DNA of 64,000 bases from UBA11051 sp964390495 (GTDB lineage: Bacteria; Armatimonadota; Zipacnadia; Zipacnadales; UBA11051), in contig CAYMIN010000002.1 in assembly GCA_964390495.1 (NCBI GenBank), positions 235,803 through 299,802 of the forward strand, written 5' to 3'. The notes below the pieces were generated by a model that was not told the origin of the DNA, made no database searches, and saw nothing but the letters and a program-made list of their open reading frames with translations. Both the position numbers and the translations under genes were made by a program. Below are positions 1 through 8,420 of the stretch, piece by piece. Every line of letters begins with the position of its first letter. The first letter of the stretch is position 1.

Positions 1-1428
1 ATCGGCGCCTCCGAGCTGGAGGTTCGCGATAAGCGCATCGTATTCATAGACACTCCCGGCCACGAGGCCTTCACAGCCATCCGTGCTCGCGGCGCTCAGG
101 TCAATGACATCGCCGTCCTGGTCATCGCCGCTGATGACGGCATCATGCCTCAGACCGTTGAGGCCATCAACCACGCCAAGGCTGCGGAGGTCCCCATCAT
201 CGTCGCCGTCAACAAGTGCGACCTGCCCACCGCCGATCCCGAACGTGTCAAGCAGCAACTCCTGGAACACGAACTGGTACCCGAAGCATGGGGCGGTGAC
301 ACTATCGTCGTCGAGATCTCAGCCCTGACCGGCGACGGCCTTGCTGAGCTGGTGGATATGCTGCTACTGGTCGCCGAGGTCCAGGAGCTATGGGCCGACC
401 CCGAGGCTGATTTCGTCGGCGTGGTCATCGAGGCCGGCCTCACTACCAGCGAGGGTGCTGTCGCCACTATCCTAACCCGCAACGGTACGCTGCGGGTGGG
501 CGATTCAATCGTCGCCGGGGCTAATCACGGTCGCGTGCGGCGTTTGCGCGACTGGCGCGGCAGGTCAGTTAAGGAAATGGGCCCGGGCCGGCCGGTCGAG
601 ATCGTCGGTTTCTCCGGCACGCCCGAGGCTGGTGAGATTGCTGTCCGCGCCGAGGACCCGAAGGCCGCTCGCGAAACCGCCGCCGCCCACGAAGAACAGG
701 TCTGGGAGCGCGACATGGAAACCTCCCGCGCTGCCGCCTTACGCGAGCTCTTCGCCGGCATGCGTAGCGGCGAGGCCGAGGAGCTCAGTGTCATCGTCAA
801 GGCCGACGTTTACGGCTCGGCCCAGGCCGTCGAGGCCAAGCTTCTCGAGCTGGACGACCGGCTCGAGGAGGTCATCATCGAGGTAATTCATACCGGTGTC
901 GGCCCCATCAATGAGTCCGATGTGATGCTGGCGCGCGCCTCCGAAGCTATTATCATCGGCTTCCGCGCCGAAGCGCCCGACAGCGTGGCCCAGACAGCCG
1001 AGGCCGAAGGCGTTGAGATCCGCCTCTATGATGTTATCTATGAGGTGATTGATGACATCATCGCGGCTGCTTCCGGCCTGCTCAAGCCGGTTGTCGAACA
1101 GCGGCCTATCGGCAAGGCCGAGGTGCTCCAGACCTTCCGCAGTTCGCGGGCCGGGGTCGTGGCCGGCTGCCGCGTCACCGAGGGCAGGCTGCAGCCTCGG
1201 GCCAAGATCGCCGTAATCCGCGACGGCGAAGTCATCTATTCCGGCACCCTCGATTCGCTGCGCCATTTCGACCGTGACGTCTCCGAGATTGAGGCGCCTG
1301 GCGAGTGTGGTGTAGCCATCGCGCAATTCCGCCAGTGGCAGGTCGGCGACATCATCGAGGCCAGCGTGGAAGTGGAGGTCGAGCGCCGTCTGTCAATCAG
1401 CGCGAATGGAAGCCGGGCAAACGACTAA
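1..1428 (+). CDS. infB: Translation initiation factor IF-2 (C-terminal part; 5' end outside window)
   Basis: IF-2 is the GTPase that brings initiator tRNA to the 30S subunit and promotes subunit joining. The frame is open from base 1, so only the last 475 residues are present. The G3 motif DTPGHEAF appears about 20 residues in, followed by ADDGIMPQT and the G4 motif NKCD, then the beta-barrel and C-terminal tRNA-binding domains typical of the family. The N-terminal region and P-loop lie upstream of the window. It is followed 11 bp later by ylxP, the order seen in Bacillus and relatives. The identification is secure. Confidence 0.97.
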   Translation: MGASELEVRDKRIVFIDTPGHEAFTAIRARGAQVNDIAVLVIAADDGIMPQTVEAINHAKAAEVPIIVAVNKCDLPTADPERVKQQLLEHELVPEAWGGDTIVVEISALTGDGLAELVDMLLLVAEVQELWADPEADFVGVVIEAGLTTSEGAVATILTRNGTLRVGDSIVAGANHGRVRRLRDWRGRSVKEMGPGRPVEIVGFSGTPEAGEIAVRAEDPKAARETAAAHEEQVWERDMETSRAAALRELFAGMRSGEAEELSVIVKADVYGSAQAVEAKLLELDDRLEEVIIEVIHTGVGPINESDVMLARASEAIIIGFRAEAPDSVAQTAEAEGVEIRLYDVIYEVIDDIIAAASGLLKPVVEQRPIGKAEVLQTFRSSRAGVVAGCRVTEGRLQPRAKIAVIRDGEVIYSGTLDSLRHFDRDVSEIEAPGECGVAIAQFRQWQVGDIIEASVEVEVERRLSISANGSRAND

Positions 1429-1439
1429 GGGTACTGGCC

Positions 1440-1727
1440 ATGCCTGCCATAATCGGCCTACTAACTCTCGACCTCTACATCCCGGACGCCGCCACCCTCA
1501 AGGACAAAAGGCGTGTTGTCAAGAGCCTGATTGAGCGTCTGTGCAACCGCTACAATGTCTCAGTAGCCGAGATTGAGCAGCTTGACAACCGCTGTCGCGC
1601 CACCTTGGCTATCGCCTATGTCGCCAACGAGCGTACTCATGTGGAGCGCGTGCTCAGCCATCTTGAGGCGGCCGTCTCGCGCGAGCGCCAGACAGTTGTC
1701 GAGGCCAGCTTTACCGAGTTCTGGTAA
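1440..1727 (+). CDS. ylxP: DUF503 family protein (YlxP-like)
   Basis: A 95-residue protein of the DUF503 family, encoded between infB and rbfA exactly as ylxP is in Bacillus subtilis. The family pattern is clear: a hydrophobic first strand with a LLTLDLYIPDAATLKDKR-like start, then a KRRVVKSLIERL helix and a central NVSVAEIEQLD strand. The ATG at 1440 is preferred over an earlier in-frame codon inside infB because it gives the usual family length and starts just after the infB stop. Its role is unknown; position suggests a link to ribosome assembly or translation, which is inference only. Confidence 0.9.
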   Translation: MPAIIGLLTLDLYIPDAATLKDKRRVVKSLIERLCNRYNVSVAEIEQLDNRCRATLAIAYVANERTHVERVLSHLEAAVSRERQTVVEASFTEFW

Positions 1728-1760
1728 TCACGGTCTCAGGCTCCCACGGGGTGAAGTCCT

Positions 1761-2147
1761 ATCAAACAGCAAACCCAAAGACAGCGCCGCGCGGCCAAGC
1801 TGATCCAGCAGATCGTCGCCGACGTTATCCGCGAGGAAGTTGACGACCCCGCCATCGGTTTCCTGACCATCACCGATGTCGAGGTCTCGGTGGACATGCG
1901 CAACGCTACCGTGTATTACTCGGTGCTGGGGCCGCCCGAGCAGATTGAGGCAACTACCAAGGCGCTGTTGCGGGCCCGCAAGTTCATCAACTTTCAGCTC
2001 GGCGAGCAACTGGCAATGCGCTACACGCCCCAGTTGCGCTTTGTCTTCGACGAGACTGCTGAGCGCGCCCAGCGGATTGAAAGGCTCCTGCGCGATATTG
2101 ATGGGCAACCAGAACAAGGCCCCAATGCCGAAGAGCCTGGCAGCTAA
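1761..2147 (+). CDS. rbfA: Ribosome-binding factor A, apparently with an ATC start codon
   Basis: RbfA is a KH-fold assembly factor for the 30S subunit that acts near helix 1 of 16S rRNA. The protein shows the family pattern: DDPAIGFLTITDVEVS, then an ATVYYSVLG strand and the C-terminal PQLRFVFDET strand. In this frame a TGA lies at 1752-1754 and no ATG, GTG or TTG occurs before the conserved N-terminal helix. The first plausible start is ATC at 1761, six bases after a GGGGTGA Shine-Dalgarno-like sequence (1748-1754), giving 128 residues. An ATG at 1890 would delete the conserved N-terminal third. A sequencing error is the alternative. The 3' end overlaps nrnA. Confidence 0.88.
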   Translation: MKQQTQRQRRAAKLIQQIVADVIREEVDDPAIGFLTITDVEVSVDMRNATVYYSVLGPPEQIEATTKALLRARKFINFQLGEQLAMRYTPQLRFVFDETAERAQRIERLLRDIDGQPEQGPNAEEPGS

Positions 2148-3153
2148 GTCCGGTAACGGCAACGCGCCTGCCGGACCTCATACGGCCGTGCCTGCTGCTC
2201 TGCTGGCCCTCCTCCAGACCCACGCCAGTTTCCTGTTGCTGGGACACAAGAATCCAGACGGCGATGCGGTCGGCAGTGCTTTAGCACTTGCCCACGTGCT
2301 CCGGGATATGGGCAAAGATGTCGCTGTTGCCTTCCCCAGTGCACCCCCGGATTGGTGGACCGCTATGCCCGGAGCGGAGATGATCGTTCAGCAAACGCCG
2401 CGCGCAGCCGAGGTAGCCATTTGCCTGGATTGCGAGGACATAGGCCGGCTCGATTACTTGACCGAGCTTTACTCGCAGGCGCCCCATTCGGCCCATATTG
2501 ATCATCACACCAGCACTAGCTGTTCGGCTCAAGTTTGCTACCTTGACCCTCAAGCCAGCGCCGTCGGGGTGATGATTCACCGCATCCTGACGGCGTTGCA
2601 GCGGCCCCTGACACCGCAGGTTGCCACCTGCATATACTGGGCGATCGCCACTGACACCGGCTTTTTCCGCTTCGCCAATACCAATGCCGAAGCCTTGCGG
2701 CTCTGCGCCGAATGCGTTGCCGCCGGCGCCGATGCCCATGCCATAGCCCAGGCTGCGGTGGCCCGCCGGCCTCTGCCCCATCTGGTACTCAAAGGCCGTG
2801 CCTTGGCCGATCTCAAGCAATACCTCGACGGTCGGGTACTTCTCAGTGTTGTTACAGCCGAAGATTTTGCGGCCGCCGGTGCCAATCGCACGCATACCGA
2901 GGAGATTATTGACGATATTCGCCTGGCGCCGGACGTGGATGTATATGTCCTGCTGAAGGCCGTCGGCGACAACGATGCCTGGGAGGCAAGCCTGCGCTCT
3001 GGAGCTATTGACTGCGCCGAGGTGGCGCGGCGCTTTGGCGGCGGAGGTCACGCCGAGGCTGCCGGTTTTTCCTTTAGCGGTTCGCTCGAAGAGGCCCGCC
3101 GGCATTTGCTCGACGCTCTGGCCGAGGCCCTTTCCCAACCGACCAATGGATGA
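2101..3153 (+). CDS. nrnA: DHH/DHHA1 family phosphoesterase, NrnA-type oligoribonuclease/pAp phosphatase
   Basis: DHH-family enzymes of this type degrade nano-RNA and dephosphorylate pAp using Mn2+. The 350-residue protein has HKNPDGDAVGS (motif I), the DCED region, HIDHHTS (the DHH motif), ATDTGFFRF, and a C-terminal DHHA1 domain ending in GGGGHAEAAGF. All metal-binding motifs are intact. The start at 2101 overlaps rbfA by 47 bp; an ATG at 2125 is the alternative, with AAGG just upstream of it. It sits between rbfA and truB, as in many Gram-positive-type genomes. Confidence 0.9.
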   Translation: MGNQNKAPMPKSLAAKSGNGNAPAGPHTAVPAALLALLQTHASFLLLGHKNPDGDAVGSALALAHVLRDMGKDVAVAFPSAPPDWWTAMPGAEMIVQQTPRAAEVAICLDCEDIGRLDYLTELYSQAPHSAHIDHHTSTSCSAQVCYLDPQASAVGVMIHRILTALQRPLTPQVATCIYWAIATDTGFFRFANTNAEALRLCAECVAAGADAHAIAQAAVARRPLPHLVLKGRALADLKQYLDGRVLLSVVTAEDFAAAGANRTHTEEIIDDIRLAPDVDVYVLLKAVGDNDAWEASLRSGAIDCAEVARRFGGGGHAEAAGFSFSGSLEEARRHLLDALAEALSQPTNG

Positions 3154-4057
3154 CGGGTTCCTGAATGTAGTCAAGCCGCCGGCGCTGACCTCGCACGATC
3201 TAGTGCAGCAGGTCCGCAGCCTGGCTGCTGCCAAGGTCGGTCACACCGGTACGCTCGATCCTGCTGCCGCCGGTGTGATGGTGCTTACCGTCGGCGCTGC
3301 TACCAAGCTCTCTCAATATGTGTTGGACCTGCACAAATCCTACCGGGCCGAGGTCACCCTGGGTATCACCACGGATTCCCATGATGCCGAGGGCACTGTC
3401 ACCCATAGCGCGCCGGCCTCGGGGCTTACCGTCCAAGCTATCCAGGAGGCTTTGGCCGAACTGACTGGCGAGATCGCGATGGTTCCGCCCGCTTACTCGG
3501 CGGCTCATATCGGCGGCAAGCGCGCCTACGAGCTGGCTCGCGAGGGCAAGGCTGTTGCCCTGCAGCCGCGCCCGGTCGCGGTCTATCAGCTCCGCCTTGT
3601 CGAGTTCCGCGATGGCGATTTCCCGCAGGTTATGGTTGACATAGACTGCTCCAAGGGCACTTACGTCCGCTCCTTAGCCGCGATGCTGGGCCAGCGGCTC
3701 CGCTGTGGGGCCTATCTGTCGGCTCTGGTGCGCACCGCTGTCGGCCAGCACCGGCTCGATGACGCCGTGACTCTGCCCCAACTGGCTGACGACGGCCTCG
3801 CGGCCTATCTCATCAGTGCGGTCGAGGGCCTGACGCATTTGCCGGCTGTTACCCTTGGTCAGCAGCAAGTGGCGGCAGCACGGCATGGCAACCGCATATC
3901 CGGCCTTGCTTGTGACGTAGCTGAGGCTCATAGCCCGGGAGCCTTCGTGCGTTTATTGGTCGCCTCCGGGGAACTGATTGCCGTTGCCGAGGCCGTGCGC
4001 GATGACCGCGGCGCCCACCTGCAGCCGCGCACCGTATTGCCTGACCGAGGCGAGTGA
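3146..4057 (+). CDS. truB: tRNA pseudouridine(55) synthase
   Basis: TruB isomerises U55 in the T-loop of tRNAs. The 303-residue protein has the catalytic-Asp motif GHTGTLDPAAAGVM near residue 30, the KSYRAEVTLG strand, and CSKGTYVRSLA. The C-terminal part resembles a degenerate PUA domain. The ATG at 3146 overlaps the nrnA stop by eight bases, which suggests translational coupling; the longer in-frame extension upstream lies inside nrnA and lacks family similarity. It is followed closely by ribF. Confidence 0.95.
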   Translation: MDDGFLNVVKPPALTSHDLVQQVRSLAAAKVGHTGTLDPAAAGVMVLTVGAATKLSQYVLDLHKSYRAEVTLGITTDSHDAEGTVTHSAPASGLTVQAIQEALAELTGEIAMVPPAYSAAHIGGKRAYELAREGKAVALQPRPVAVYQLRLVEFRDGDFPQVMVDIDCSKGTYVRSLAAMLGQRLRCGAYLSALVRTAVGQHRLDDAVTLPQLADDGLAAYLISAVEGLTHLPAVTLGQQQVAAARHGNRISGLACDVAEAHSPGAFVRLLVASGELIAVAEAVRDDRGAHLQPRTVLPDRGE

Positions 4058-4063
4058 AATATC

Positions 4064-5032
4064 ATGCTTGTGACCACGGGAGTCGACAAGAAGCTGCCGC
4101 CGGCGGAGCGCGCCGTTGTTGTCGGAGCCTTCGATGGTCTGCACATCGGCCACCAGTATCTGATCCATCGCACCTGTGCCGAGGCGGCGGCTGGTGGCCT
4201 CGAAGCTACCGTCTTGACCTTTGAGCCGATACCGGAGGAGGTGCTGGCGCCCGCCGCGAGTGCCGGGATGCGCCTAACCGTCGCCGACGAGCGTCTCGAC
4301 ATCCTCAAAGACCTTTGCGTCGACCGCGTGGTTGTGATCGAGTTCGACGAGCGCTTCAGCGCTCTTAGTGCGGAGGCGTTTGCTCGCGACGTGCTGGACG
4401 GCCATCTCAATACTAAGGTGCTGCTGGCCGCCGAGAATCATGCCTTCGGCTCCGGTGCCGAAGCCGACATCAATGTCATCGCCCGCTTGGCCCGGCAGTA
4501 CGGCTTCCAGCTCATCACCGTACCGCTGTTGAAGCTCGACGGTATGCGTGTCAGCAGTACGGAGGTGCGTAAGTATCTCCGCGAGGCGCATGCCGAGGAA
4601 GCCGCCGCGCTACTGGCCCGCCATTACAGCCTGCGCGGTACGGTGGTTGCCGGCACCGGCAGAGGCCGGCGGCTTGGCCTGCCGACGGTGAATCTGGGGG
4701 TTCCACCGAACAAGTTGATACCTGGTTCTGCAGTCTATGCGGGTCTGGCCGACGGTCCTGCTCTGCGCCGCCAAATCGGCGCCGAGGCTGTGCCCTGCCC
4801 TGCTGCCATCCATATCGGACCGCAGCCGACCTTTGACGGCGGCCACAACACCATCGAGGCCCATATCATCACTGATCACGACCTCGAGCTACTCGGCTCC
4901 CAGCTTGATCTCAGCTTCGTCCGCCGCTTGCGGTTTGTCCGCAAGTTCGCCGGTGCCGAGGCCCTGAAGGCGCAGATCGCCCGTGATGTGGAGAGCACGC
5001 GCCGCTTCGTCGGGCACGGCGACAGCCAATAA
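4064..5032 (+). CDS. ribF: Bifunctional riboflavin kinase / FAD synthetase
   Basis: RibF converts riboflavin to FMN and then to FAD. The N-terminal nucleotidyltransferase domain shows GAFDGLHIGHQ (HxGH type) near residue 22 and the VSSTEVRKYL motif. The C-terminal flavokinase domain shows GTGRGRRLGLPTVNL and a later IEAHII strand. One departure from the common bacterial pattern is FEPIP where FxPHP is usual, so the motif's His is absent. The 322-residue length is normal for the family. It lies six bases after truB and ends the infB-to-ribF cluster. Confidence 0.94.
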   Translation: MLVTTGVDKKLPPAERAVVVGAFDGLHIGHQYLIHRTCAEAAAGGLEATVLTFEPIPEEVLAPAASAGMRLTVADERLDILKDLCVDRVVVIEFDERFSALSAEAFARDVLDGHLNTKVLLAAENHAFGSGAEADINVIARLARQYGFQLITVPLLKLDGMRVSSTEVRKYLREAHAEEAAALLARHYSLRGTVVAGTGRGRRLGLPTVNLGVPPNKLIPGSAVYAGLADGPALRRQIGAEAVPCPAAIHIGPQPTFDGGHNTIEAHIITDHDLELLGSQLDLSFVRRLRFVRKFAGAEALKAQIARDVESTRRFVGHGDSQ

Positions 5033-5102
5033 GCACCAGACCGCTGCCACACAACGTCATTCTAATCGCCGCTGTATGCCTGCTGCTAGGCCCTACCATT
5101 TG

Positions 5103-5131
5103 TTGACAACAGGCCATCTTGCTACTATACT
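5103..5131 (+). promoter_or_regulatory. Sigma-70-type promoter upstream of ffh
   Basis: TTGACA at 5103-5108 and TATACT at 5126-5131 are separated by exactly 17 bp. Transcription would start near 5138, leaving a leader of about 105 nt before the ffh ATG. This is the only strong promoter-like element in the 210-bp gap between ribF and ffh. Confidence 0.8.
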
Positions 5132-5243
5132 GTCTGAACTACGAAGTACCCGAAGAATCCATGGCCACAAGCGGGGCCGGCGGTATTCCGGCTCTAACTT
5201 TTTCTGCCAGGCTATTGGCATTTCCTGAGGTGTGCAACGCCCG

Positions 5244-6569
5244 ATGTTCGAGGCCCTTACAGAAAAGCTCCAGAAGGTCTTCAAGCGCATGAGCGGCAGC
5301 GGTAAGCTGCGGCCCAAGGACGTGCGCGAAGGCCTCAAGGAAGTGCGGCTGGCTCTGCTGGAAGCCGATGTCAACTACCAGGTGGTCAAGGATTTCGTCC
5401 AGGAGATCCAGCAGGAGGCCCTGGGTGAGGAGATCCTCTCCGGCCTCAATCCCACTCAGCAGATCGTTGACATCGTCCACAGCAAGCTGATTGAGCTGCT
5501 CGGCCGGGAGGCGGCTCCCTTGCGGCTCCAGGGCCCCGGGCCCCATACCATCTTGCTCGCCGGCCTGCAGGGCAGCGGTAAGACCACAACCGCCGGCAAG
5601 CTCGCCGTGCGGCTGCGCCGCGAGGGCTATCAGCCGATGCTATGTGCTGCTGATGTCTATCGCCCGGCCGCCATCCAGCAGTTGCAGCAGATCGGCCAGC
5701 AGGCCGGCGTTGAGGTCTATGCTGAAGACAGCACCGATCCGGTGGCGATTGTGTCCCAGGCTCTGGCTCATGCCCGCACCCGCGCCCATGATGTGGTGAT
5801 CGTGGATACCGCCGGCCGCCTGCAGATTGACCAGCAGATGATGGACGAAATCGCGGCCATGGAGCGCCAGCTTGAGCACCCGGTCACGCTCTTGGTCATA
5901 GACGCCATGACCGGTCAGGAGGCTGTCAATGTCGCCAAGGAGTTCGGGGACCGTCTGCAGCTTCACGGGCTGATTCTCACCAAGCTTGATGGTGACGCGC
6001 GGGGCGGCGCGGCTCTTTCCGCCCGCGCCGTTACCGGCAAGCCGATAATGTTCGCCGGTACCGGCGAGAAGATCGAGGCGCTCGACGTTTTTCATCCTGA
6101 TCGCATGGCCCAGCGCATCCTCGGCATGGGCGATGTCCTGACTTTGGTTGAGAAGGCACGTGAGGCGGTTGACGAAGAGAAGGCCAGACAGATGCAGAAA
6201 CGCCTGCTCTCCTCGCAGTTCGACATGAACGACTTCCTGGAGCAGTTGCGTAGCGTCCGCAACATGGGCCCGCTGGAGCACATTCTGAAGATGATTCCGG
6301 GCGCTGATCGGCTCGGCCCCATCGCGCCGGACGAGTTGGATGACAAGGAACTCGACCGCCTCGAGGCCATCATCTTCTCCATGACCAAAGCGGAGCGGGC
6401 CGACCCTTCGATACTCAACGGTGGCCGCCGTCGCCGCATCGCTGCCGGCAGCGGCACGACCGTCCAGGATGTCAACATCGTTATCAAGCAGTATAATCAG
6501 CTTTCTAAGATGATGAAGACCATTGCCAAAGGTGGGCCGCTGAACATCGGCGGCCTGCGGCTCGGATAG
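5244..6569 (+). CDS. ffh: Signal recognition particle protein Ffh
   Basis: Ffh is the SRP54 GTPase that targets membrane and secreted proteins to the Sec translocon. The 441-residue protein has the N domain, then the G domain with GLQGSGKTTTAGKLA near residue 110, DTAGR, TKLDGD and GTGEK, and a C-terminal M domain containing the RRRRIAAGSGT signature for SRP RNA binding. ATG 5244 is chosen because TGAGGTG at 5226-5232 sits at a usable distance; GTG 5232 is an in-frame alternative. The M domain ends in IGGLRLG rather than a long methionine-rich tail. Confidence 0.96.
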   Translation: MFEALTEKLQKVFKRMSGSGKLRPKDVREGLKEVRLALLEADVNYQVVKDFVQEIQQEALGEEILSGLNPTQQIVDIVHSKLIELLGREAAPLRLQGPGPHTILLAGLQGSGKTTTAGKLAVRLRREGYQPMLCAADVYRPAAIQQLQQIGQQAGVEVYAEDSTDPVAIVSQALAHARTRAHDVVIVDTAGRLQIDQQMMDEIAAMERQLEHPVTLLVIDAMTGQEAVNVAKEFGDRLQLHGLILTKLDGDARGGAALSARAVTGKPIMFAGTGEKIEALDVFHPDRMAQRILGMGDVLTLVEKAREAVDEEKARQMQKRLLSSQFDMNDFLEQLRSVRNMGPLEHILKMIPGADRLGPIAPDELDDKELDRLEAIIFSMTKAERADPSILNGGRRRRIAAGSGTTVQDVNIVIKQYNQLSKMMKTIAKGGPLNIGGLRLG

Positions 6570-6622
6570 GCCGGCCACAGCCGCCTCCGCAGCCATATTC
6601 AGGTCCGAAGGGAGCAAATAGA

Positions 6623-6991
6623 TTGTCAACCAAGATCCGACTGAAACGAACCGGTGCCCGGGGCAACCCACATTATCGGCTTGTGGTCATGGACTCCAGG
6701 AAGCCCCGCAACAGCCATACGCTGGAAGAGCTGGGGTACTATTGTCCGACCACCAACCCACCAACTATCAGTGTGGACGTTAACCGCGCGCTGCACTGGC
6801 TTCATGTCGGCGCTCAGCCCACCGACACGGTGCGCTCGTTGCTGGCCAAGCAAGGCGTCATGGCGGCCTTTCGTAAGGGTGTCAAGCCGGGCGAAATGGA
6901 GCAGCAAGCGCCGATTGTCGCCGAAGCTGAAGCCGTCTCCGCAGCCGAGACCGAGGAGCCGTCAGTCCCAGCCCAGAGCCCGGACCAGTAG
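6623..6991 (+). CDS. rpsP: 30S ribosomal protein bS16
   Basis: A 122-residue bS16, starting with TTG (6623) eight bases after AGGGAG. The core matches the family: KIRLKRTGARGNPHYR near the N-terminus, then LGYYCPTTNPP and the VGAQPTDTVRSLLAKQG segment. The last 35 residues are an Ala/Glu/Pro-rich tail that extends beyond the usual core length. It sits between ffh and khpA in the conserved Gram-positive-type order. Confidence 0.95.
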   Translation: MSTKIRLKRTGARGNPHYRLVVMDSRKPRNSHTLEELGYYCPTTNPPTISVDVNRALHWLHVGAQPTDTVRSLLAKQGVMAAFRKGVKPGEMEQQAPIVAEAEAVSAAETEEPSVPAQSPDQ

Positions 6992-7086
6992 CCTAGCGCC
7001 GGTTGTCCGTCACGCACCCAACCTGAAATACCTGTCTGCACTGCGACGGCCACTTCACAGACTCAGACACATACTGGAGGCCCACG

Positions 7087-7317
7087 ATGCTGGAACTCGT
7101 CGAGTACATGGTACGAGCCCTCGTTGACGACCCCGACCAGGTACAGATAAACGAAATCGAAGGCGAAACCGTAGTTGTCTATGAGGTATCCGTGGCCGAA
7201 GAAGACCTCGGCAAGGTCATCGGCAAGGGTGGTCGCATCGCCAATGCCTTGCGCACCATCGTCAAATCCGCGGCTATGAAGCGCGACAAGAAGGCCACGG
7301 TCGAGATACTCTCATAG
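7087..7317 (+). CDS. khpA: KH-domain RNA-binding protein KhpA (YlqC)
   Basis: A 76-residue single KH domain with the RNA-contacting loop GKVIGKGGRIANALR, in which GKGG is the GxxG motif. The family (YlqC/KhpA) binds RNA and in some Gram-positive bacteria partners with KhpB in cell-division control. A TGGAGG Shine-Dalgarno lies just upstream. Its place between rpsP and ylqD-rimM is the same as in Bacillus. Confidence 0.93.
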   Translation: MLELVEYMVRALVDDPDQVQINEIEGETVVVYEVSVAEEDLGKVIGKGGRIANALRTIVKSAAMKRDKKATVEILS

Positions 7318-7396
7318 CTGTGCTCTGATCTCATGGCCAGAGCGCCCACTACCACCCACGCCGATGCTGTCGGCTGCTGTAGGAGGCTCAGTCCTT

Positions 7397-7879
7397 ATGA
7401 CCGTTACTGTAAAACGCGAAGTCATCTTACGCTCGATTGTCACCGACCAGCTCAAGGAGGAGCTCGCCGAGGAGTTGCAGCACGCCGCCGACGAACTCGA
7501 GCAGCGCATCGAGCAGCTCGATTTCAGCGCCCGGGGCTACATCACCGAGTTACAGCGCGCCGATTTGCAGCAGGCGGTCAACCTGCGCAAGCGCGTCGAG
7601 GCCGAAAAGAAGCGCCAGCAGGAGCTCCGCGACGGTATCCTCGAGCGCAAGCAACAGGTCCAGGTGCTGGACAATGGCACCGAAATCATCCGCGGCAGCC
7701 TCGAGAGCTTCGTGGAGCTCAGTGAGGGCGATGATCTGCGGGTCCTGCTGACCGGCACCGAGATCGTCACCAAAGATGGCATCGTGATTGAGATACGCGA
7801 GCGGGTGCCCTTGGCGGAAGACGAAACTCCCGTTGTGGCTATCGAGACCGACCTCGGCACAGACAGCGACAATGCCTGA
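7397..7879 (+). CDS. ylqD: YlqD-like coiled-coil protein
   Basis: A 160-residue protein in the position ylqD occupies in Bacillus (rpsP-ylqC-ylqD-rimM-trmD-rplS). It begins VTVKREVILRSIVT, has a long charged helix predicted as coiled coil (about residues 15-85, rich in Glu, Gln, Arg), and ends in a small beta domain around GTEIVTKDGIVIEIRE. The ATG at 7397 follows a perfect AGGAGG (7381-7386); an upstream in-frame ATG at 7364 lacks one. Function is unknown. The assignment rests on synteny and general shape. Confidence 0.78.
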   Translation: MTVTVKREVILRSIVTDQLKEELAEELQHAADELEQRIEQLDFSARGYITELQRADLQQAVNLRKRVEAEKKRQQELRDGILERKQQVQVLDNGTEIIRGSLESFVELSEGDDLRVLLTGTEIVTKDGIVIEIRERVPLAEDETPVVAIETDLGTDSDNA

Positions 7880-8390
7880 ACTGCCTGATTACTCAGTACA
7901 CGTCGCCCGGGTTCAGGCCGCTCACGGTGTCAAAGGCGAAGTCAAGGCGCTCTGCTACAGCGATCTGCCCGGACGTATGCAGCTACTGGGCCAGGTCTGT
8001 GTCCGGCCCAAGCAGGCACCGGCGTTTCTCGCCCGGCTTCTGCAAGCCCGTCAGGTCCCGCACAAGCGCATCTACATCGTGCAGCTTGAGGGGATCGCCG
8101 ACCGCGACCAGGCTGAGGCTATCGTCGGAGCCGAGATCACTATCCAGGCCTCTGAATCGCCGCAATTGCCGCCGGGCACCTACTACATTGACGATATCAT
8201 CGGCCTGCGGGTGCTGACTGATGACGGCCAGGCCTTGGGGCTGATTGTTGAGGTACTCAAGACCGGTGCTAATGATGTGTACGTACTCGACAGCGGATTG
8301 CTGGTGCCGGCGACTGCCGAAGTCGTTACCAAGATAGACCTCGCCGGCGGCGTCGTGGTCGTAAGGCTGCTGCCGGGGATGATCGAATAG
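7872..8390 (+). CDS. rimM: Ribosome maturation factor RimM
   Basis: RimM helps the 30S head to mature around S19 and helix 33. The 172-residue protein has the N-terminal barrel motif AHGVKGEVK and a PRC-barrel half beginning YYIDDIIGLRV with the LVPATAEVV segment typical of the family (usual form: LIPA). ATG 7872 overlaps the ylqD stop by eight bases, which suggests coupled translation. trmD follows 30 bp downstream, the standard pairing. Confidence 0.93.
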   Translation: MPELPDYSVHVARVQAAHGVKGEVKALCYSDLPGRMQLLGQVCVRPKQAPAFLARLLQARQVPHKRIYIVQLEGIADRDQAEAIVGAEITIQASESPQLPPGTYYIDDIIGLRVLTDDGQALGLIVEVLKTGANDVYVLDSGLLVPATAEVVTKIDLAGGVVVVRLLPGMIE

Positions 8391-8420
8391 TTACAGGGCT
8401 CCCAGGCGGGGCGGGTACTG

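Noticed and set aside
5033..5230. Small open frames in the ribF-ffh gap
   Set aside because: The gap contains a near-consensus promoter; the frames overlap it and encode Arg/Ser-rich sequence without family features.
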